Source: Sphingomonas sp. NFR04 (lineage in GTDB: Bacteria > Pseudomonadota > Alphaproteobacteria > Sphingomonadales > Sphingomonadaceae). Taken from it: DNA of 64,000 nt. Made by a program: the position numbers and the translations under genes. Positions 16,782-25,835 of this stretch are shown one piece after another. The stretch is taken from the NCBI RefSeq assembly GCF_900114095.1, contig NZ_FORV01000004.1, positions 458,473 to 522,472 of the forward strand, read 5' to 3'. The first letter of the stretch is position 1, and the number at the start of each line of letters is the position of its first letter. Below the pieces are notes generated by a model, which was given only the letters and a program-made list of their open reading frames with translations, was not told the origin of the DNA and did not search any database.

Positions 16782-17804
16782 GTGACAGATTGGACTCGCG
16801 AGCAGATGGAGCAGCGGCTGGTTCGCTACGCCGATCTCGTGCCATGCCGGACGGCGTTTCTAGACACCCGGACGCCGGGGTCGACGGAGAAGGAAAACTT
16901 CACGATCATCGGCCCCGGGGTGTCCGAAAGTGCCGACCAGTTCGTCCACATCACCGAGAAGCACGGCTTCAACATCGGCGCGGCGCGGCAGCCCTTCGGG
17001 TGCATCAACTCGCAGCACAGCCACGAGACCGCCGAGGTGTTCGTCGTTCATTCGGGGCATTGGCGCCTGCTGTTCGGGCCGAATCGCGAGGATGGGACGC
17101 TCGATATCGCACCGGGCGATGTCGTGTCGGTGCCGACGCGCATGTTCCGCGGCTTCGAGAAGATCGATCGGGGTCTGGGGTTCCTATACACCGTGCTGGG
17201 CGAGGATGATCCCGGCAAGGTCACCTGGGCCCCGGCGGTGTTCGAGGCCGCGTCCGACTTTGGCCTGAAGCTCACCAAGGAAGGCATGCTGATCGACACC
17301 AGCGCCGGTGACTACACGCTGCGCGAGGCCGATCTCGCGGCGCCGATCGATACGGGCCATGCCGAGCAACTGGTCACCCCGCCCCTCGAGAAGCTGCTGC
17401 AGTGCATCGTGCGGGCCGGCATGGCCGAGGCCAATCCGCAGTCGCCGCTCGCGAGGGAAGGCGTGCAAGAGGCGGGGCTGATCGTCCCGCAGGCGACCGA
17501 TGACGGCTTCGCCCCCGGTCCGATCGTCGGCTGGTGGCCGCATGGCTTCAACCTTCGCCTGCTGACGCTGGAGAGTGGCGCGTTCGTGCCGCCGCATGCG
17601 CGCAGCGAGGCCGAGGTGCTGTTCGTGCAATCGGGGGCGCTCGAGATGCGTTGGGGCGAGGAATCGCTGTTCCTGGGCGCGGGCGACACGCTCACCGTGC
17701 CCAAGGGCCTCTACCGGTCCTATCGGAACACGGCGTCCGTGCCGGCGCAGGTCTTCGTGACCCGCGGCACCGAGAACCCCGCGCGTCCGGTGTTTGCCGC
17801 CTAA
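16782..17804 (+). CDS. bicupin protein, putative metal-dependent dioxygenase or isomerase
   Basis: The 340-residue product has two cupin domains. The first, around residues 60-130, shows the metal-binding pattern in QHSHETAEVFVVHSGHW. The second, around 245-325, shows PPHARSEAEVLFVQSGALEMRWG, where only one His of the HxH pair is kept. Single-metal bicupins include gentisate-type dioxygenases, but the sequence does not settle the reaction. The GTG at 16782 is chosen because TTGGAG lies six bases upstream and because earlier in-frame starts fall before or inside the operator. The gene is monocistronic and ends at a strong terminator. Confidence 0.72.
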   Translation: MTDWTREQMEQRLVRYADLVPCRTAFLDTRTPGSTEKENFTIIGPGVSESADQFVHITEKHGFNIGAARQPFGCINSQHSHETAEVFVVHSGHWRLLFGPNREDGTLDIAPGDVVSVPTRMFRGFEKIDRGLGFLYTVLGEDDPGKVTWAPAVFEAASDFGLKLTKEGMLIDTSAGDYTLREADLAAPIDTGHAEQLVTPPLEKLLQCIVRAGMAEANPQSPLAREGVQEAGLIVPQATDDGFAPGPIVGWWPHGFNLRLLTLESGAFVPPHARSEAEVLFVQSGALEMRWGEESLFLGAGDTLTVPKGLYRSYRNTASVPAQVFVTRGTENPARPVFAA

Positions 17805-17823
17805 CCGGACAGCGACGGTGATA

Positions 17824-17864
17824 AAAAGGGAGGGCGTGGCCAGCTCGGCCACGCCCTCCCTTTT
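17824..17864. terminator. strong bidirectional terminator
   Basis: An 18-bp perfect stem (17824-17841 with 17847-17864) closes on the 5-base loop AGCTC. The stem starts with AAAAGGGAGGG and ends with CCCTCCCTTTT, so it gives a T-run in both directions. It sits between the convergent bicupin and hisD-like genes. Confidence 0.93.
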
Positions 17865-17907
17865 GTTTGGCAGTGCGCCGCCCCGATCCGAGGCGGCGCC
17901 TTGCGGT

Positions 17908-19200
17908 TCAGGCCGGCACGCGCAAACGATCGAAGCGGATGGCCGCAGCCTTCTGGTGACCCTCCAGCCCTTCGCTGCCGCTCTGGCGGATCGCCGGGGG
18001 AGCGACCTGGGCGACCGCGCTTTCGTCAAGCCACTGATGGGTCGCAATCTTGACGTACGAGCCAACCCAGAGCCCGCCGGTATAGCGGCCCGCGCCCATG
18101 GTCGGCAGCGTGTGGTTGGTGCCGACATTCTTGTCCGAATAGACGACGCTGGCATTTTCTCCGATGAACAGCGAGCCATAGTTGCGCAGCTTGTGCGAAA
18201 AGGCATGCGGATCGGCGGTATGGACCTGGAGGTGCTCCGCCGCGACGTGATCCGAATAGGCGATCATCGCTGCTTCGTCCTCGCACAGCACGACCTCGCC
18301 ATAGTCGCGCCAGCTCTGGCCGGCGACGGCGGCGGTGGCCAGCGTCTCCAGTTGCCGGGCGACTTCGCGCACGGTCGCTTCGGCAAGGCTGCGATCGGTG
18401 GTGATCAGCCCCACGCGGGTACGCACGTCGTGTTCCGCCTGGCCCAGCAAATCGGTGGCGATCAGTTCGGGGTCGCCGGTGGAATCGGCGACGATGAAGA
18501 TTTCGGACGGACCTGCCAGCTGATCGATGCCTACCGGTCCGAACACCTGTCGCTTGGCCTCATTCACGAACGCGTTGCCCGGTCCCATGATCTTGTCGAC
18601 GCTCGGCACGGTCTCGGTGCCGAATGCCATCGCCGCAATCGCTTGGGCACCACCGATGCGGAAGATGCGGTCTGCACCGGAAAGGTGGCAGCCGGCGATC
18701 ATCGCGCGGTGCGCGTTTGGCGGCAGGCACGCGACCACTTCATCGCATCCGGCCACCTTTCCAGGCACGATCGTCATGATCGGCGCAGAGAGGAGCGGGA
18801 AGCGACCGCCGGGCACATAGGCGCCGACGCGCTGGATAGGAATGACGCGGTGGCCGAGATGCAGGCCGGGCAAGGGCTCCACTTCCAGCGGGAGGATCGT
18901 GCCGAGCTGCGCCTGTGCGAAGCGGCGGACGTTCTCGATCGCAAATTCGGTGTCAGCGCGGGTCTGCGGGTCCAGTTCGTCGACAGCAGCGGCGCGGTCG
19001 GCTGCCGAAACCTCGAACTGGTCCAAATCGGCCTTGTCGAATTCCCGTGAATAGCGCGCGACCGCGGCGTCTCCATTGGCGCGCACGTCGGCCAGCACCT
19101 TGGCCACCAGCCCCGCGACATCGCTGCTGTCGGCGATCTGATCCCGTTCTGGTTGCTTGATGTAGAGGGTCCGGGACTCAAACCCAAGCGGCGCGTTCAT
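17908..19200 (-). CDS. HisD-family dehydrogenase, catabolic paralogue 1
   Basis: This 430-residue member of the histidinol dehydrogenase family keeps the metal and active-site blocks: LLGQAEHD, AAEHLQVHT (the Glu-His pair) and GTNHTLPT. There are no histidine-biosynthesis neighbours, and the gene is under the LacI-type operator at 19253. Non-biosynthetic HisD relatives are known, for example HpsN, which oxidises 2,3-dihydroxypropane-1-sulfonate to the carboxylate in two NAD-dependent steps. A comparable alcohol-to-acid oxidation is the likely role here. The ATG at 19200 has GAGGAG six bases upstream. It shares family but is clearly diverged from paralogue 2 at 25828. Confidence 0.85.
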   Translation of the reverse strand: MNAPLGFESRTLYIKQPERDQIADSSDVAGLVAKVLADVRANGDAAVARYSREFDKADLDQFEVSAADRAAAVDELDPQTRADTEFAIENVRRFAQAQLGTILPLEVEPLPGLHLGHRVIPIQRVGAYVPGGRFPLLSAPIMTIVPGKVAGCDEVVACLPPNAHRAMIAGCHLSGADRIFRIGGAQAIAAMAFGTETVPSVDKIMGPGNAFVNEAKRQVFGPVGIDQLAGPSEIFIVADSTGDPELIATDLLGQAEHDVRTRVGLITTDRSLAEATVREVARQLETLATAAVAGQSWRDYGEVVLCEDEAAMIAYSDHVAAEHLQVHTADPHAFSHKLRNYGSLFIGENASVVYSDKNVGTNHTLPTMGAGRYTGGLWVGSYVKIATHQWLDESAVAQVAPPAIRQSGSEGLEGHQKAAAIRFDRLRVPA

Positions 19201-19252
19201 CAGCTTCTCCTCGATTTGCTAAAGCGATGCGGGGCATCTTGGGCCCGAATAA

Positions 19253-19266
19253 TGCATCCGAATGCA
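19253..19266. promoter_or_regulatory. LacI-type operator 2 (hisD-like 1 / lacI-type regulator)
   Basis: TGCATCCGAATGCA, 13 of 14 positions to the perfect palindrome, lies between the divergent hisD-like gene (start 19200) and the regulator gene (start 19348). The position suggests autoregulation of the LacI-type protein together with control of the dehydrogenase. Confidence 0.75.
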
Positions 19267-19347
19267 AATGTCATTGGGCTAATCGCGCTATCGGCTGCAA
19301 AGCTTTGCGGTTATGGCGAAGGCGCTGCAGCAAGGGGCACAAAGGAA

Positions 19348-20400
19348 ATGCCAAAACGTACCGCCGACCGCGCACCGACCGCTTCGTTCATCGCGCAGTC
19401 GGGCCGACGGCCTACCTCCTATGACGTTGCGCGCATCGCCGGCGTCTCGCAGTCGGCGGTGTCGCGGTGCTTCGCGCCCAATGCGTCGATCGCGCCGGCA
19501 AAGCGCGAGTTGATCCTGAAGGTCGCGTCGGAGCTGGGCTATCGTCCCAATGCCCTTGCGCAGGCGCTGATTTCGAAGCGGACGAACCTGGTCGCGGTGC
19601 TGATCTCGAACCTGACCAATCTCTACTATCCGGAAGTGCTCGCCGGGCTGAGTGCCAGCCTCACCAAGCGCGACGTACGGGTGCTGCTGTTCAGCCTCGG
19701 CGCTGAGAGCGAAGTGGATGACGTGATCGACCAGATCTGGCGCCATTCGGTGGACGGGGTGATCGCGGCGGCGCGCCTGTCCGAGCAGCAGCTGGAGCAG
19801 TTCGCCGATCATCAGATCCCGGTCGTGATGTACAATCGCCTGGCCAGCGGTCCCAACGCTGCTTCTGTCCGGTGCGATTCGGTAGGCGGCGAGCGTGACC
19901 TTGTCGAACGGCTGATCGCTAGCGGCCATCGACACTTCGGCATCATCGCCGGCCCCGAGGACAGCTATGTGGGCGAAGAGCGGAACAGTGCGGCCAGAAC
20001 GCTGCTCGCGGAGCGAGGCTTCGGGGACGTGCCGATGGTGCGCGGCGACTTCAGCTATGCGAGCGGGCGGGCGGGGGTGCGCGAACTTGCGCGCATCATG
20101 CCCAAGCTCGACGCTGTCGTCTGCGCCAGCGATCTTATGGCGATCGGAGCCATGGATGAGGCGCGAATCGAGCTGGGGCGCGACGTGCCTAAGGACCTGT
20201 CGATCGTCGGTTTTGACGGCTCGGGCCCGGCAACTTGGGAAAGCTACCGCCTGACAACCATTCGCCAGCCGGTTGGCCGTATGACGGCCGCCGCTGCCGC
20301 GATGCTGATGGAGCGGATCGAGGATCCCGCGTCGCCTGCTGAGCAGCGGCTCTTTTCCGGCCAAATGATCGAGGGCGCCTCGGCCCGACTCGGGGCGTGA
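19348..20400 (+). CDS. LacI-family transcriptional regulator of the catabolic island
   Basis: The product has 350 residues. An N-terminal HTH (TSYDVARIAGVSQSAVSRCF, residues 23-42) and hinge (YRPNALAQALISKRTN) precede a periplasmic-binding-like effector domain (GVIAAARLSEQQ, HFGIIAGPEDSYVGEER, LDAVVCASDLMAIGAMDEAR, LSIVGFDGS, LTTIRQP). The ATG at 19348 follows AAAGGAA. An upstream in-frame ATG at 19153 lies inside the divergent gene. LacI proteins bind palindromes with a central CG, and a repeated TGCATTCGAATGCA palindrome occurs before seven transcription-unit starts around this gene. It therefore most likely controls the whole island and is induced by its substrate or an intermediate. Confidence 0.92.
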   Translation: MPKRTADRAPTASFIAQSGRRPTSYDVARIAGVSQSAVSRCFAPNASIAPAKRELILKVASELGYRPNALAQALISKRTNLVAVLISNLTNLYYPEVLAGLSASLTKRDVRVLLFSLGAESEVDDVIDQIWRHSVDGVIAAARLSEQQLEQFADHQIPVVMYNRLASGPNAASVRCDSVGGERDLVERLIASGHRHFGIIAGPEDSYVGEERNSAARTLLAERGFGDVPMVRGDFSYASGRAGVRELARIMPKLDAVVCASDLMAIGAMDEARIELGRDVPKDLSIVGFDGSGPATWESYRLTTIRQPVGRMTAAAAAMLMERIEDPASPAEQRLFSGQMIEGASARLGA

Positions 20401-20559
20401 GGCGCTGCATTCGGCTTTACAAAATAGTGACATTTTTGCCGCGGCTATCGCATGCTCTGAAAACCCTTATGGCCTCGCCCCACAAGATTGCTTCCCTAAC
20501 AAGTTGATAATTGTCAATTAATTCTAACTAGACGCGTCATGGTCGAACGCTTGATCGAA

Positions 20560-20573
20560 TGACTTCGAATGCA
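20560..20573. promoter_or_regulatory. LacI-type operator 3 (TBDT at 20641)
   Basis: TGACTTCGAATGCA agrees with the palindrome at 12 of 14 positions, with the right half-site intact. It lies 67 bp before the TBDT start. The upstream AT-rich segment 20500-20530 could hold the promoter. Confidence 0.6.
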
Positions 20574-20640
20574 AAAATTAGTGGACGGGTTGCCTGACCA
20601 CCGATAGCTTTCAAGCCTCAAATGAAGAGGTGGGGAGCTC

Positions 20641-22944
20641 ATGAAAAACGATCTCAAGATGGCGTGCTCGAGCGCGGTGCTGATCCTGATGTTCGCCGGC
20701 GCACCGGCTCTGGCGCAGACGCAAGCGCAAGCGCCCGTCGCGGCAGAAGAAAATAGCGGCAGCGAGATCATCGTCACTGCGCAGCGTCGCGACGAGCGAC
20801 TGCGCGACGTGCCGATCGCGATCACCGCGCTGACCAGCGAGACCCTGTCGCGACTGCACGTCGACAATGTCAGCCGCGCGGAACTCGTGACCCCTGGCTT
20901 CACCTGGGGCTCTCAGGGATCGGATTCCTTCCCGGCAATCCGCGGCGTGCGGACCAGCCTCGTCAGCGCCCAGAACGATCCTGTGATCGGGTTCTACATC
21001 GACGGCATCTACCAGAGCCGCACCCAGCAGCAGAGCATCCCGATCTTCGACGTTGGCCGGATCGAGGTGCAGCGCGGGCCGCAGGGCACGCTGTACGGCC
21101 GCAACACCTTCGGCGGCAATCTCAGCATCGTCACGCAGGCGCCGACCGAGAAGGAAGAAGCCGGGTTCACGGTCGATGTCGGCAACTTCAACTCGACCCG
21201 GATCGACGGCTATATCAACCTGCCGCTCACCGAGACGCTGCAGGTGCGTGTCGCCGGTGTGTTCCAGCGGCACGATGGATATGTGAAGTCGACCACGCCC
21301 GGTATCGAGCTCAACGACCTCAACGAGAACGCCCAGCGCGTGAATGTCCGCTGGAAGCCCAGTGCCGAACTGGAGGTGACGTTGCACGCCGGCCGCTGGC
21401 GCCGGGACGATGCGGGTGCGGGCTCATATGGGTACAAAGTGGCCGGCACGCTGATCAATCCGCAGACCGGCTTCCAGTCGATCAACGGGCAGCCCTTCGC
21501 GGTCAATCCTTCGGTGCCGAACGGGGCCCCCAATGTCGCCGGGCGCGATGTCGGCCTGCCGGTGACCGGCGGCGCCTGGACCAACGACTGGAACTACCAG
21601 CCGTTCGAGCATATCGCCGAGGACTATGTGTCCGGCCAGGTCGCGTATGATCTCGGCAGCGTCACGTTGCGCTCGATCAGCGGCTATACCCACTTCACCG
21701 CACATCGCAGCGCCGACAACGACCAGAGCAGCAAGGTGTTCGAGGCCTATGGCTACGGCTCGGGGGTGCAGGAGCCGAACACCCGCTCGAACTCCTTCAC
21801 CCAGGAACTGCAGGTCGCGTCGAACGGCGCGGGGCCGCTGCAGTGGATCGCCGGCGCCTATTATCTCCACGACGACATCTTCGAGACCTATCAGCAGAAG
21901 GTGACGGCACCCGGTGCCACCAGCGGTGCGTTTCGCGGTGACGCAGCGCTGAAGACCGACGCGTTCGCCGGCTATGCGCAGGGTACGTTCGCCGTGGTGC
22001 CGGACCTGCTGAAGGTCATCGGCGGCGTCCGCTATTCGCACGAGAAGAAGGCATTCCGCTTCGCCGACTTCGTCGATGCAGCGCCAGGGACCTATGACTT
22101 CCGCACGCCGTACAGCACCACCACCGGCGGCCCGAGCTTCGACAGCTGGACGTGGCGCGGCGGCCTGCAGGCGACGCCGGATCGCAATACCATGCTCTAT
22201 GCTACCGTATCGACGGGCTTCGCATCGGGCGGGGTGAACGATACGGGCGGCGATCCGGCGATCCCGGAGTCCTATGCCCCGCAAAAGGTCACCGCCTATG
22301 AGGCAGGCGTCAAGGCGCGCTTCCTGGGCGGCAAGCTCGATACAGAGCTGTCGGTCTTCCACAACGCGTTCAGCAACCTGCAGATCAACGTCTACACGCC
22401 GCGGGTGTCCTACTTCGGCAGCGCGGGCAAGGCGCGGAGCAATGGCGCCGAACTCACCGTGCGGGCGACGCCCGTACCGGGGCTCCACGTCGATGCGACG
22501 CTGGCCTATATGGATGCCAAGTACACCTACTACGTCAGCGGCAACAACTTCTACGGTCTGTCGGGGGGCAACGACCCCGTGTCGCTGAACCTTGCCGGCA
22601 AGCGCATCCCGCAATCACCCAAGTGGAAGAATACTTTGGTGGTAAGCTATGACATCGATCTGGGTTCGGCGGGCACGCTGTCGCCCCAGGGTATCTGGCT
22701 GCACTCGTCCGACTATTTCACCACGGACTACAACACCGTGCTCGATCACCAGCAGGCGTATGACAAGTTCGACGCATCGCTGCGCTGGACCGAGGCGCGC
22801 AAGCGCTATTTCATCGAGGCCTATGGCGCCAACCTCTCCAACGAGGCGGTGCTCTACAGCGCGGTGATCGGTCGCCGCGAGCGGGTGCAGGTGTCCTATG
22901 GAGCGCCGCGTACCTACGGCGTGCGAATCGGTGCCGCATTCTGA
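20641..22944 (+). CDS. TonB-dependent receptor, catabolic island copy 1
   Basis: The 767-residue outer-membrane receptor starts with a signal peptide (MACSSAVLILMFAGAPALAQ). The plug domain includes IIVTAQRRDERLRDVPIAI and EVQRGPQGTLYGRNTFGGN, followed by a 22-strand-type barrel ending in YGVRIGAAF. This plug type (IVTAQRR/RDVPIAI) is widespread in sphingomonads and takes aromatic, terpenoid or other non-sugar substrates as well as sugars. It has its own promoter with operator 3 and ends in a hairpin convergent with the amidase gene. It probably imports the island's substrate. Confidence 0.88.
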   Translation: MKNDLKMACSSAVLILMFAGAPALAQTQAQAPVAAEENSGSEIIVTAQRRDERLRDVPIAITALTSETLSRLHVDNVSRAELVTPGFTWGSQGSDSFPAIRGVRTSLVSAQNDPVIGFYIDGIYQSRTQQQSIPIFDVGRIEVQRGPQGTLYGRNTFGGNLSIVTQAPTEKEEAGFTVDVGNFNSTRIDGYINLPLTETLQVRVAGVFQRHDGYVKSTTPGIELNDLNENAQRVNVRWKPSAELEVTLHAGRWRRDDAGAGSYGYKVAGTLINPQTGFQSINGQPFAVNPSVPNGAPNVAGRDVGLPVTGGAWTNDWNYQPFEHIAEDYVSGQVAYDLGSVTLRSISGYTHFTAHRSADNDQSSKVFEAYGYGSGVQEPNTRSNSFTQELQVASNGAGPLQWIAGAYYLHDDIFETYQQKVTAPGATSGAFRGDAALKTDAFAGYAQGTFAVVPDLLKVIGGVRYSHEKKAFRFADFVDAAPGTYDFRTPYSTTTGGPSFDSWTWRGGLQATPDRNTMLYATVSTGFASGGVNDTGGDPAIPESYAPQKVTAYEAGVKARFLGGKLDTELSVFHNAFSNLQINVYTPRVSYFGSAGKARSNGAELTVRATPVPGLHVDATLAYMDAKYTYYVSGNNFYGLSGGNDPVSLNLAGKRIPQSPKWKNTLVVSYDIDLGSAGTLSPQGIWLHSSDYFTTDYNTVLDHQQAYDKFDASLRWTEARKRYFIEAYGANLSNEAVLYSAVIGRRERVQVSYGAPRTYGVRIGAAF

Positions 22945-22950
22945 CGACCG

Positions 22951-23000
22951 GCGGGGAAGGCTGTCCTTCCCCGCAGCGCGGGCGCGTTCAGCGCCCGCGC
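22951..23000. terminator. paired hairpins between convergent TBDT and amidase genes
   Basis: Two perfect 10-bp stems lie in tandem. The first is GCGGGGAAGG / CCTTCCCCGC at 22951-22974 with loop CTGT, and the second is GCGCGGGCGC / GCGCCCGCGC at 22976-23000. Neither has a clear T-run. The second overlaps the end of the amidase gene. They probably stop or stabilise both convergent transcripts. Confidence 0.65.
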
Positions 23001-24319
23001 GCTTCGATCTGCCGGGCTGCGGCGAAGAGCATCGTTTCGCAGCCTGGCGGCCCGATCAGTTCGACGCCGACCGGCATGCCGTCGATTTGCTCGCCAGACG
23101 GCACGCTGAGCGCGGGCCAGCCGCTGCGCGCCGCAAGCTCGGGCGCCCAGCCGCCCTTCGGGTTCTCCAGAGAGCGGGGCACGACCTGCGAGGTAGGAAA
23201 CAGCAGGAGATCGACCTGCTTCTCGTTCAGCAGGTGCACCATCGCGTCTCGTAGCCGGGCATGCTCGGCGAGGATCGTGGCGGTCGCTCCGCCCTTGCGC
23301 GCCAGTCGGGCGCGCAACTGCGGCGCATAATCGGGCAAGTGCGCCCCGCTTTTCACCAGCGCAGACAGTGTCGCAGGCGCGGTGCCGGGGACGAAATTGG
23401 TGGCAAGATAGCCGTCGAACGCATCAGCGAACTGCGCATCGACAATGTGATCGCCGCTTATCGGCAGCAATGCGTCCGGCAGCGCCACCGGATCGATGAT
23501 CTGAACGTCGCTCCGCGCGAGTGCGTCGATCGCCGGCGCCAGCGCCGCGGAGATGGCGCGATCGCTGCCGAATGCCTGACGCAGGATGCCGATGCGCGGC
23601 TGGCGATCGGGTGCCGCAGCGAAGCGCAGGCCGAGCGCCGCGAGCAGCAGCGCGACATCGTCGACCGAGCGGGCGATCGGTCCGACCGTGTCGGTCGCCG
23701 GCGCAAGCGGTGCTATGCCGTTCATCGGGAGGGCATACTGGGCGGGGCGAAATCCCACCAGGCCAGTATAGGCGGCAGGAATGCGGAGGGACCCGCCGGT
23801 ATCGGTTCCGAGGCCCGCCACTGCGAAGCCGCAGGCCACCGCAACGGCGGTGCCGCCGCTCGATCCGCCCGGCGTCACCTCGAGGTTCAGCGGGTGCAGC
23901 ACGTCGCCGCCGAGGGAACTGCGCGATCGAATCTCGAAGGAGAGTTCAGACAGGTTGGTCTTGCCGACCAGTACCGCGCCGGCCGCGCGCAGCCGCGAGA
24001 CCACGTTTGCGTCGCCAACCGGCATCGCGCCGCGCAGTCCGATGCATCCGGACGTGGTGGGCATGCCCGCCACGTCAATATTGTCTTTTACGACAATGGG
24101 GATGCCGTGGAGCGGTCCCAGCGACCTGCCTTGTGCCGCCGCGCGATCCGCGGCGTCGGCTTCGGCGCGTGCGTCCAGGTTCATCGCGAGCATTGCGTGG
24201 AGGTTGCCGTCGCGTGCTGCGATCGCCACCAGACAGGCGTCGAGCAAGTCGCGCGCGCGGAGCTGTCCGCTCGCCAGGTGCGATGCGAGGGTAGCGATCG
24301 TCGGTTCGGCTGTGGTCAA
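22988..24319 (-). CDS. amidase-signature family hydrolase
   Basis: This amidase of about 443 residues has the Ser-cisSer-Lys triad visible: IVVKDNID (Lys), TPGGSSGGTA (cis-Ser) and GTDTGGSLRIPAA (nucleophile Ser). Such enzymes hydrolyse carboxamides, carbamates or N-acyl groups. No ATG lies near the expected N-terminus. The TTG at 24319 forms a TTGA overlap with the aldolase stop and begins the conserved helix (TTAEPTIATLASHL), so I take it as the start. It is the last gene of the operon hisD-like 2, SDR, aldolase, amidase. The substrate is unknown, but it implies an amide bond somewhere in the pathway. Confidence 0.83.
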   Translation of the reverse strand: MTTAEPTIATLASHLASGQLRARDLLDACLVAIAARDGNLHAMLAMNLDARAEADAADRAAAQGRSLGPLHGIPIVVKDNIDVAGMPTTSGCIGLRGAMPVGDANVVSRLRAAGAVLVGKTNLSELSFEIRSRSSLGGDVLHPLNLEVTPGGSSGGTAVAVACGFAVAGLGTDTGGSLRIPAAYTGLVGFRPAQYALPMNGIAPLAPATDTVGPIARSVDDVALLLAALGLRFAAAPDRQPRIGILRQAFGSDRAISAALAPAIDALARSDVQIIDPVALPDALLPISGDHIVDAQFADAFDGYLATNFVPGTAPATLSALVKSGAHLPDYAPQLRARLARKGGATATILAEHARLRDAMVHLLNEKQVDLLLFPTSQVVPRSLENPKGGWAPELAARSGWPALSVPSGEQIDGMPVGVELIGPPGCETMLFAAARQIEARGR

Positions 24320-25065
24320 GCGCGCGCCCGCCGAAGCAGGTCGGCTGCACCTTGTAGCAGAAAGCCATGGTCCGAACCGAGCAGGAACAGGCTCGCGCCG
24401 CGCGCCGTCCAGTGCGGAACGTCTTCGATCCGGGCCAGGAACATGCCGACGCGGCGATCGTGCCGGCGCCCCGCCGCGCAAACGGCCTCCACCGCAGCGA
24501 TCACCGCAGGATCGTCCTGGCTTGTTGCGCCGTACGCCACGGTAAGGTCGGCGCGGCCGACGAACAGCGCGTCAATGCCGGGGACCGCCGCGATCGCATC
24601 GATATCCTCGACCGCCTCCGGGTCCTCGATCTGGGCGATCGCGACGACGCCGGCCGCGCTCGCGGCCAGATGGCCTGCCATACTGCGCGTGGTGTACCCC
24701 GCCGCGCGCGAGGATCCCGCATAGCCCCGGCCGCCGGCGCCATAGCGACAGGCGCGGGCAAAAGCCTCGGCTTCTGCCTCCGAGCGGATATGCGGCGCGA
24801 CGACGCCGCTTGCGCCGCAATCGAGCGCGTTGAGGATGTGCTCGGGCGCAGCGGTCGCCACGCGTACCAGCGCCGGCTTGGCCGCCGCGCGCGCCGCCGC
24901 CACGCAGCCGTCGATAGCGATGCGGTCGAACGGGGCGTGTTCCGCGTCGAGGCAGAGACAATCCAGGTCGGTGAGGCCCAGCACTTCCACCACGATCGGG
25001 GAGGGCGTCTTGACGAAGGTGCCGACCAGCGGCGTCCCCGATGCGAGCTTTTCCTTGAAGGTCAT
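24316..25065 (-). CDS. HpcH/HpaI-family class II pyruvate aldolase
   Basis: This aldolase of about 249 residues carries the family blocks LCLDAEHAPFD near residue 36, GASGVVAPHIRSEAEAEAF, QIEDPEAVEDIDAIAAVPGIDALFVGRADL and a metal-binding Glu/Asp pair. Family members cleave 2-keto-3-deoxy or 4-hydroxy-2-oxo acids to pyruvate or an oxoacid plus an aldehyde. It is a good candidate for the carbon-carbon cleavage step of the island's pathway, with the aldehyde dehydrogenase at 28338 consuming the aldehyde. The ATG at 25065 forms an ATGA overlap with the SDR stop. An ATG four codons earlier is also possible. Confidence 0.87.
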   Translation of the reverse strand: MTFKEKLASGTPLVGTFVKTPSPIVVEVLGLTDLDCLCLDAEHAPFDRIAIDGCVAAARAAAKPALVRVATAAPEHILNALDCGASGVVAPHIRSEAEAEAFARACRYGAGGRGYAGSSRAAGYTTRSMAGHLAASAAGVVAIAQIEDPEAVEDIDAIAAVPGIDALFVGRADLTVAYGATSQDDPAVIAAVEAVCAAGRRHDRRVGMFLARIEDVPHWTARGASLFLLGSDHGFLLQGAADLLRRARA

Positions 25066-25835
25066 TCCGCGGTCCATCCTCCGTCGACGACGATGCTCGT
25101 CCCCGTCATCATCGCCGATGCGTCGGACGCGAGAAACAGGACGGCGCCCATAAGGTCTTCGACCTTGCCGAGGCGGCCGAGCTTGATCTTCGCCAGCACG
25201 CTGGCCTTGAACGCGGGATCTTCGAAATAGGGCTTGGTCAACGGCGTCTCAATGAAGGTCGGGGCAATCGTGTTCGAACGGATCTGATGGGGTGCGAGAT
25301 CGAGCGCGATGGCCTTGCTCATGCCCTCCAGCGCCCATTTCGACGCACAGTAAAGAGCGCGATTGGGGCCGCCTACATGCCCCATTTGCGATCCCATGTG
25401 GATCAGCGATCCAGCCTTTCCCGCGCGGAGCATCGCCTGCGCGGCACCCTGCGCGACGAAGAAGGCGCTTTTGACGTTCAGATCGAGCACCGCATCGTAG
25501 TCGGCAGGCGTTACGGCGGTCATCGGCATCGGCCGATTGGTCCCCGCGTTGTTGACGAGGACGTCGAACGCCGGCTGCTCCTCGAAAAAAGCGGCCACCG
25601 CCGGCAGGTTAGAGACGTCGAGGCAGGCCGCCACCGCGCTGCCGCCGTCGGCGCGGATTGCGGCAGCGCCGGCTTCGATCTCGGCGGCGGACCTGGCCAC
25701 CAGCGTCACGGCAGCACCCGCCTCGGCCAGTGCTGCCGCGGCGGCGAGACCGATGCCGCGCCCGGCGCCCGTCACCACCGCCCGCCGGCCGTGCAGCGCG
25801 AAGCCGGGGGTGCGGGGCAGCTGCGGATCAGGCAT
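25062..25835 (-). CDS. SDR-family dehydrogenase
   Basis: This 257-residue classical SDR shows TGAGRGIG for cofactor binding, NNAGTNRP, the catalytic Tyr and Lys in YCASKWALE, and the C-terminal [13 protein letters not shown]. It is similar in type to 3-oxoacyl-ACP reductase or gluconate 5-dehydrogenase-like catabolic SDRs. It overlaps hisD-like 2 by 8 bp upstream and the aldolase by 4 bp downstream, so it is translated as part of the same unit. It probably oxidises a hydroxyl of a sugar-acid-like intermediate before aldol cleavage. This is inference from context. Confidence 0.87.
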   Translation of the reverse strand: MPDPQLPRTPGFALHGRRAVVTGAGRGIGLAAAAALAEAGAAVTLVARSAAEIEAGAAAIRADGGSAVAACLDVSNLPAVAAFFEEQPAFDVLVNNAGTNRPMPMTAVTPADYDAVLDLNVKSAFFVAQGAAQAMLRAGKAGSLIHMGSQMGHVGGPNRALYCASKWALEGMSKAIALDLAPHQIRSNTIAPTFIETPLTKPYFEDPAFKASVLAKIKLGRLGKVEDLMGAVLFLASDASAMMTGTSIVVDGGWTAE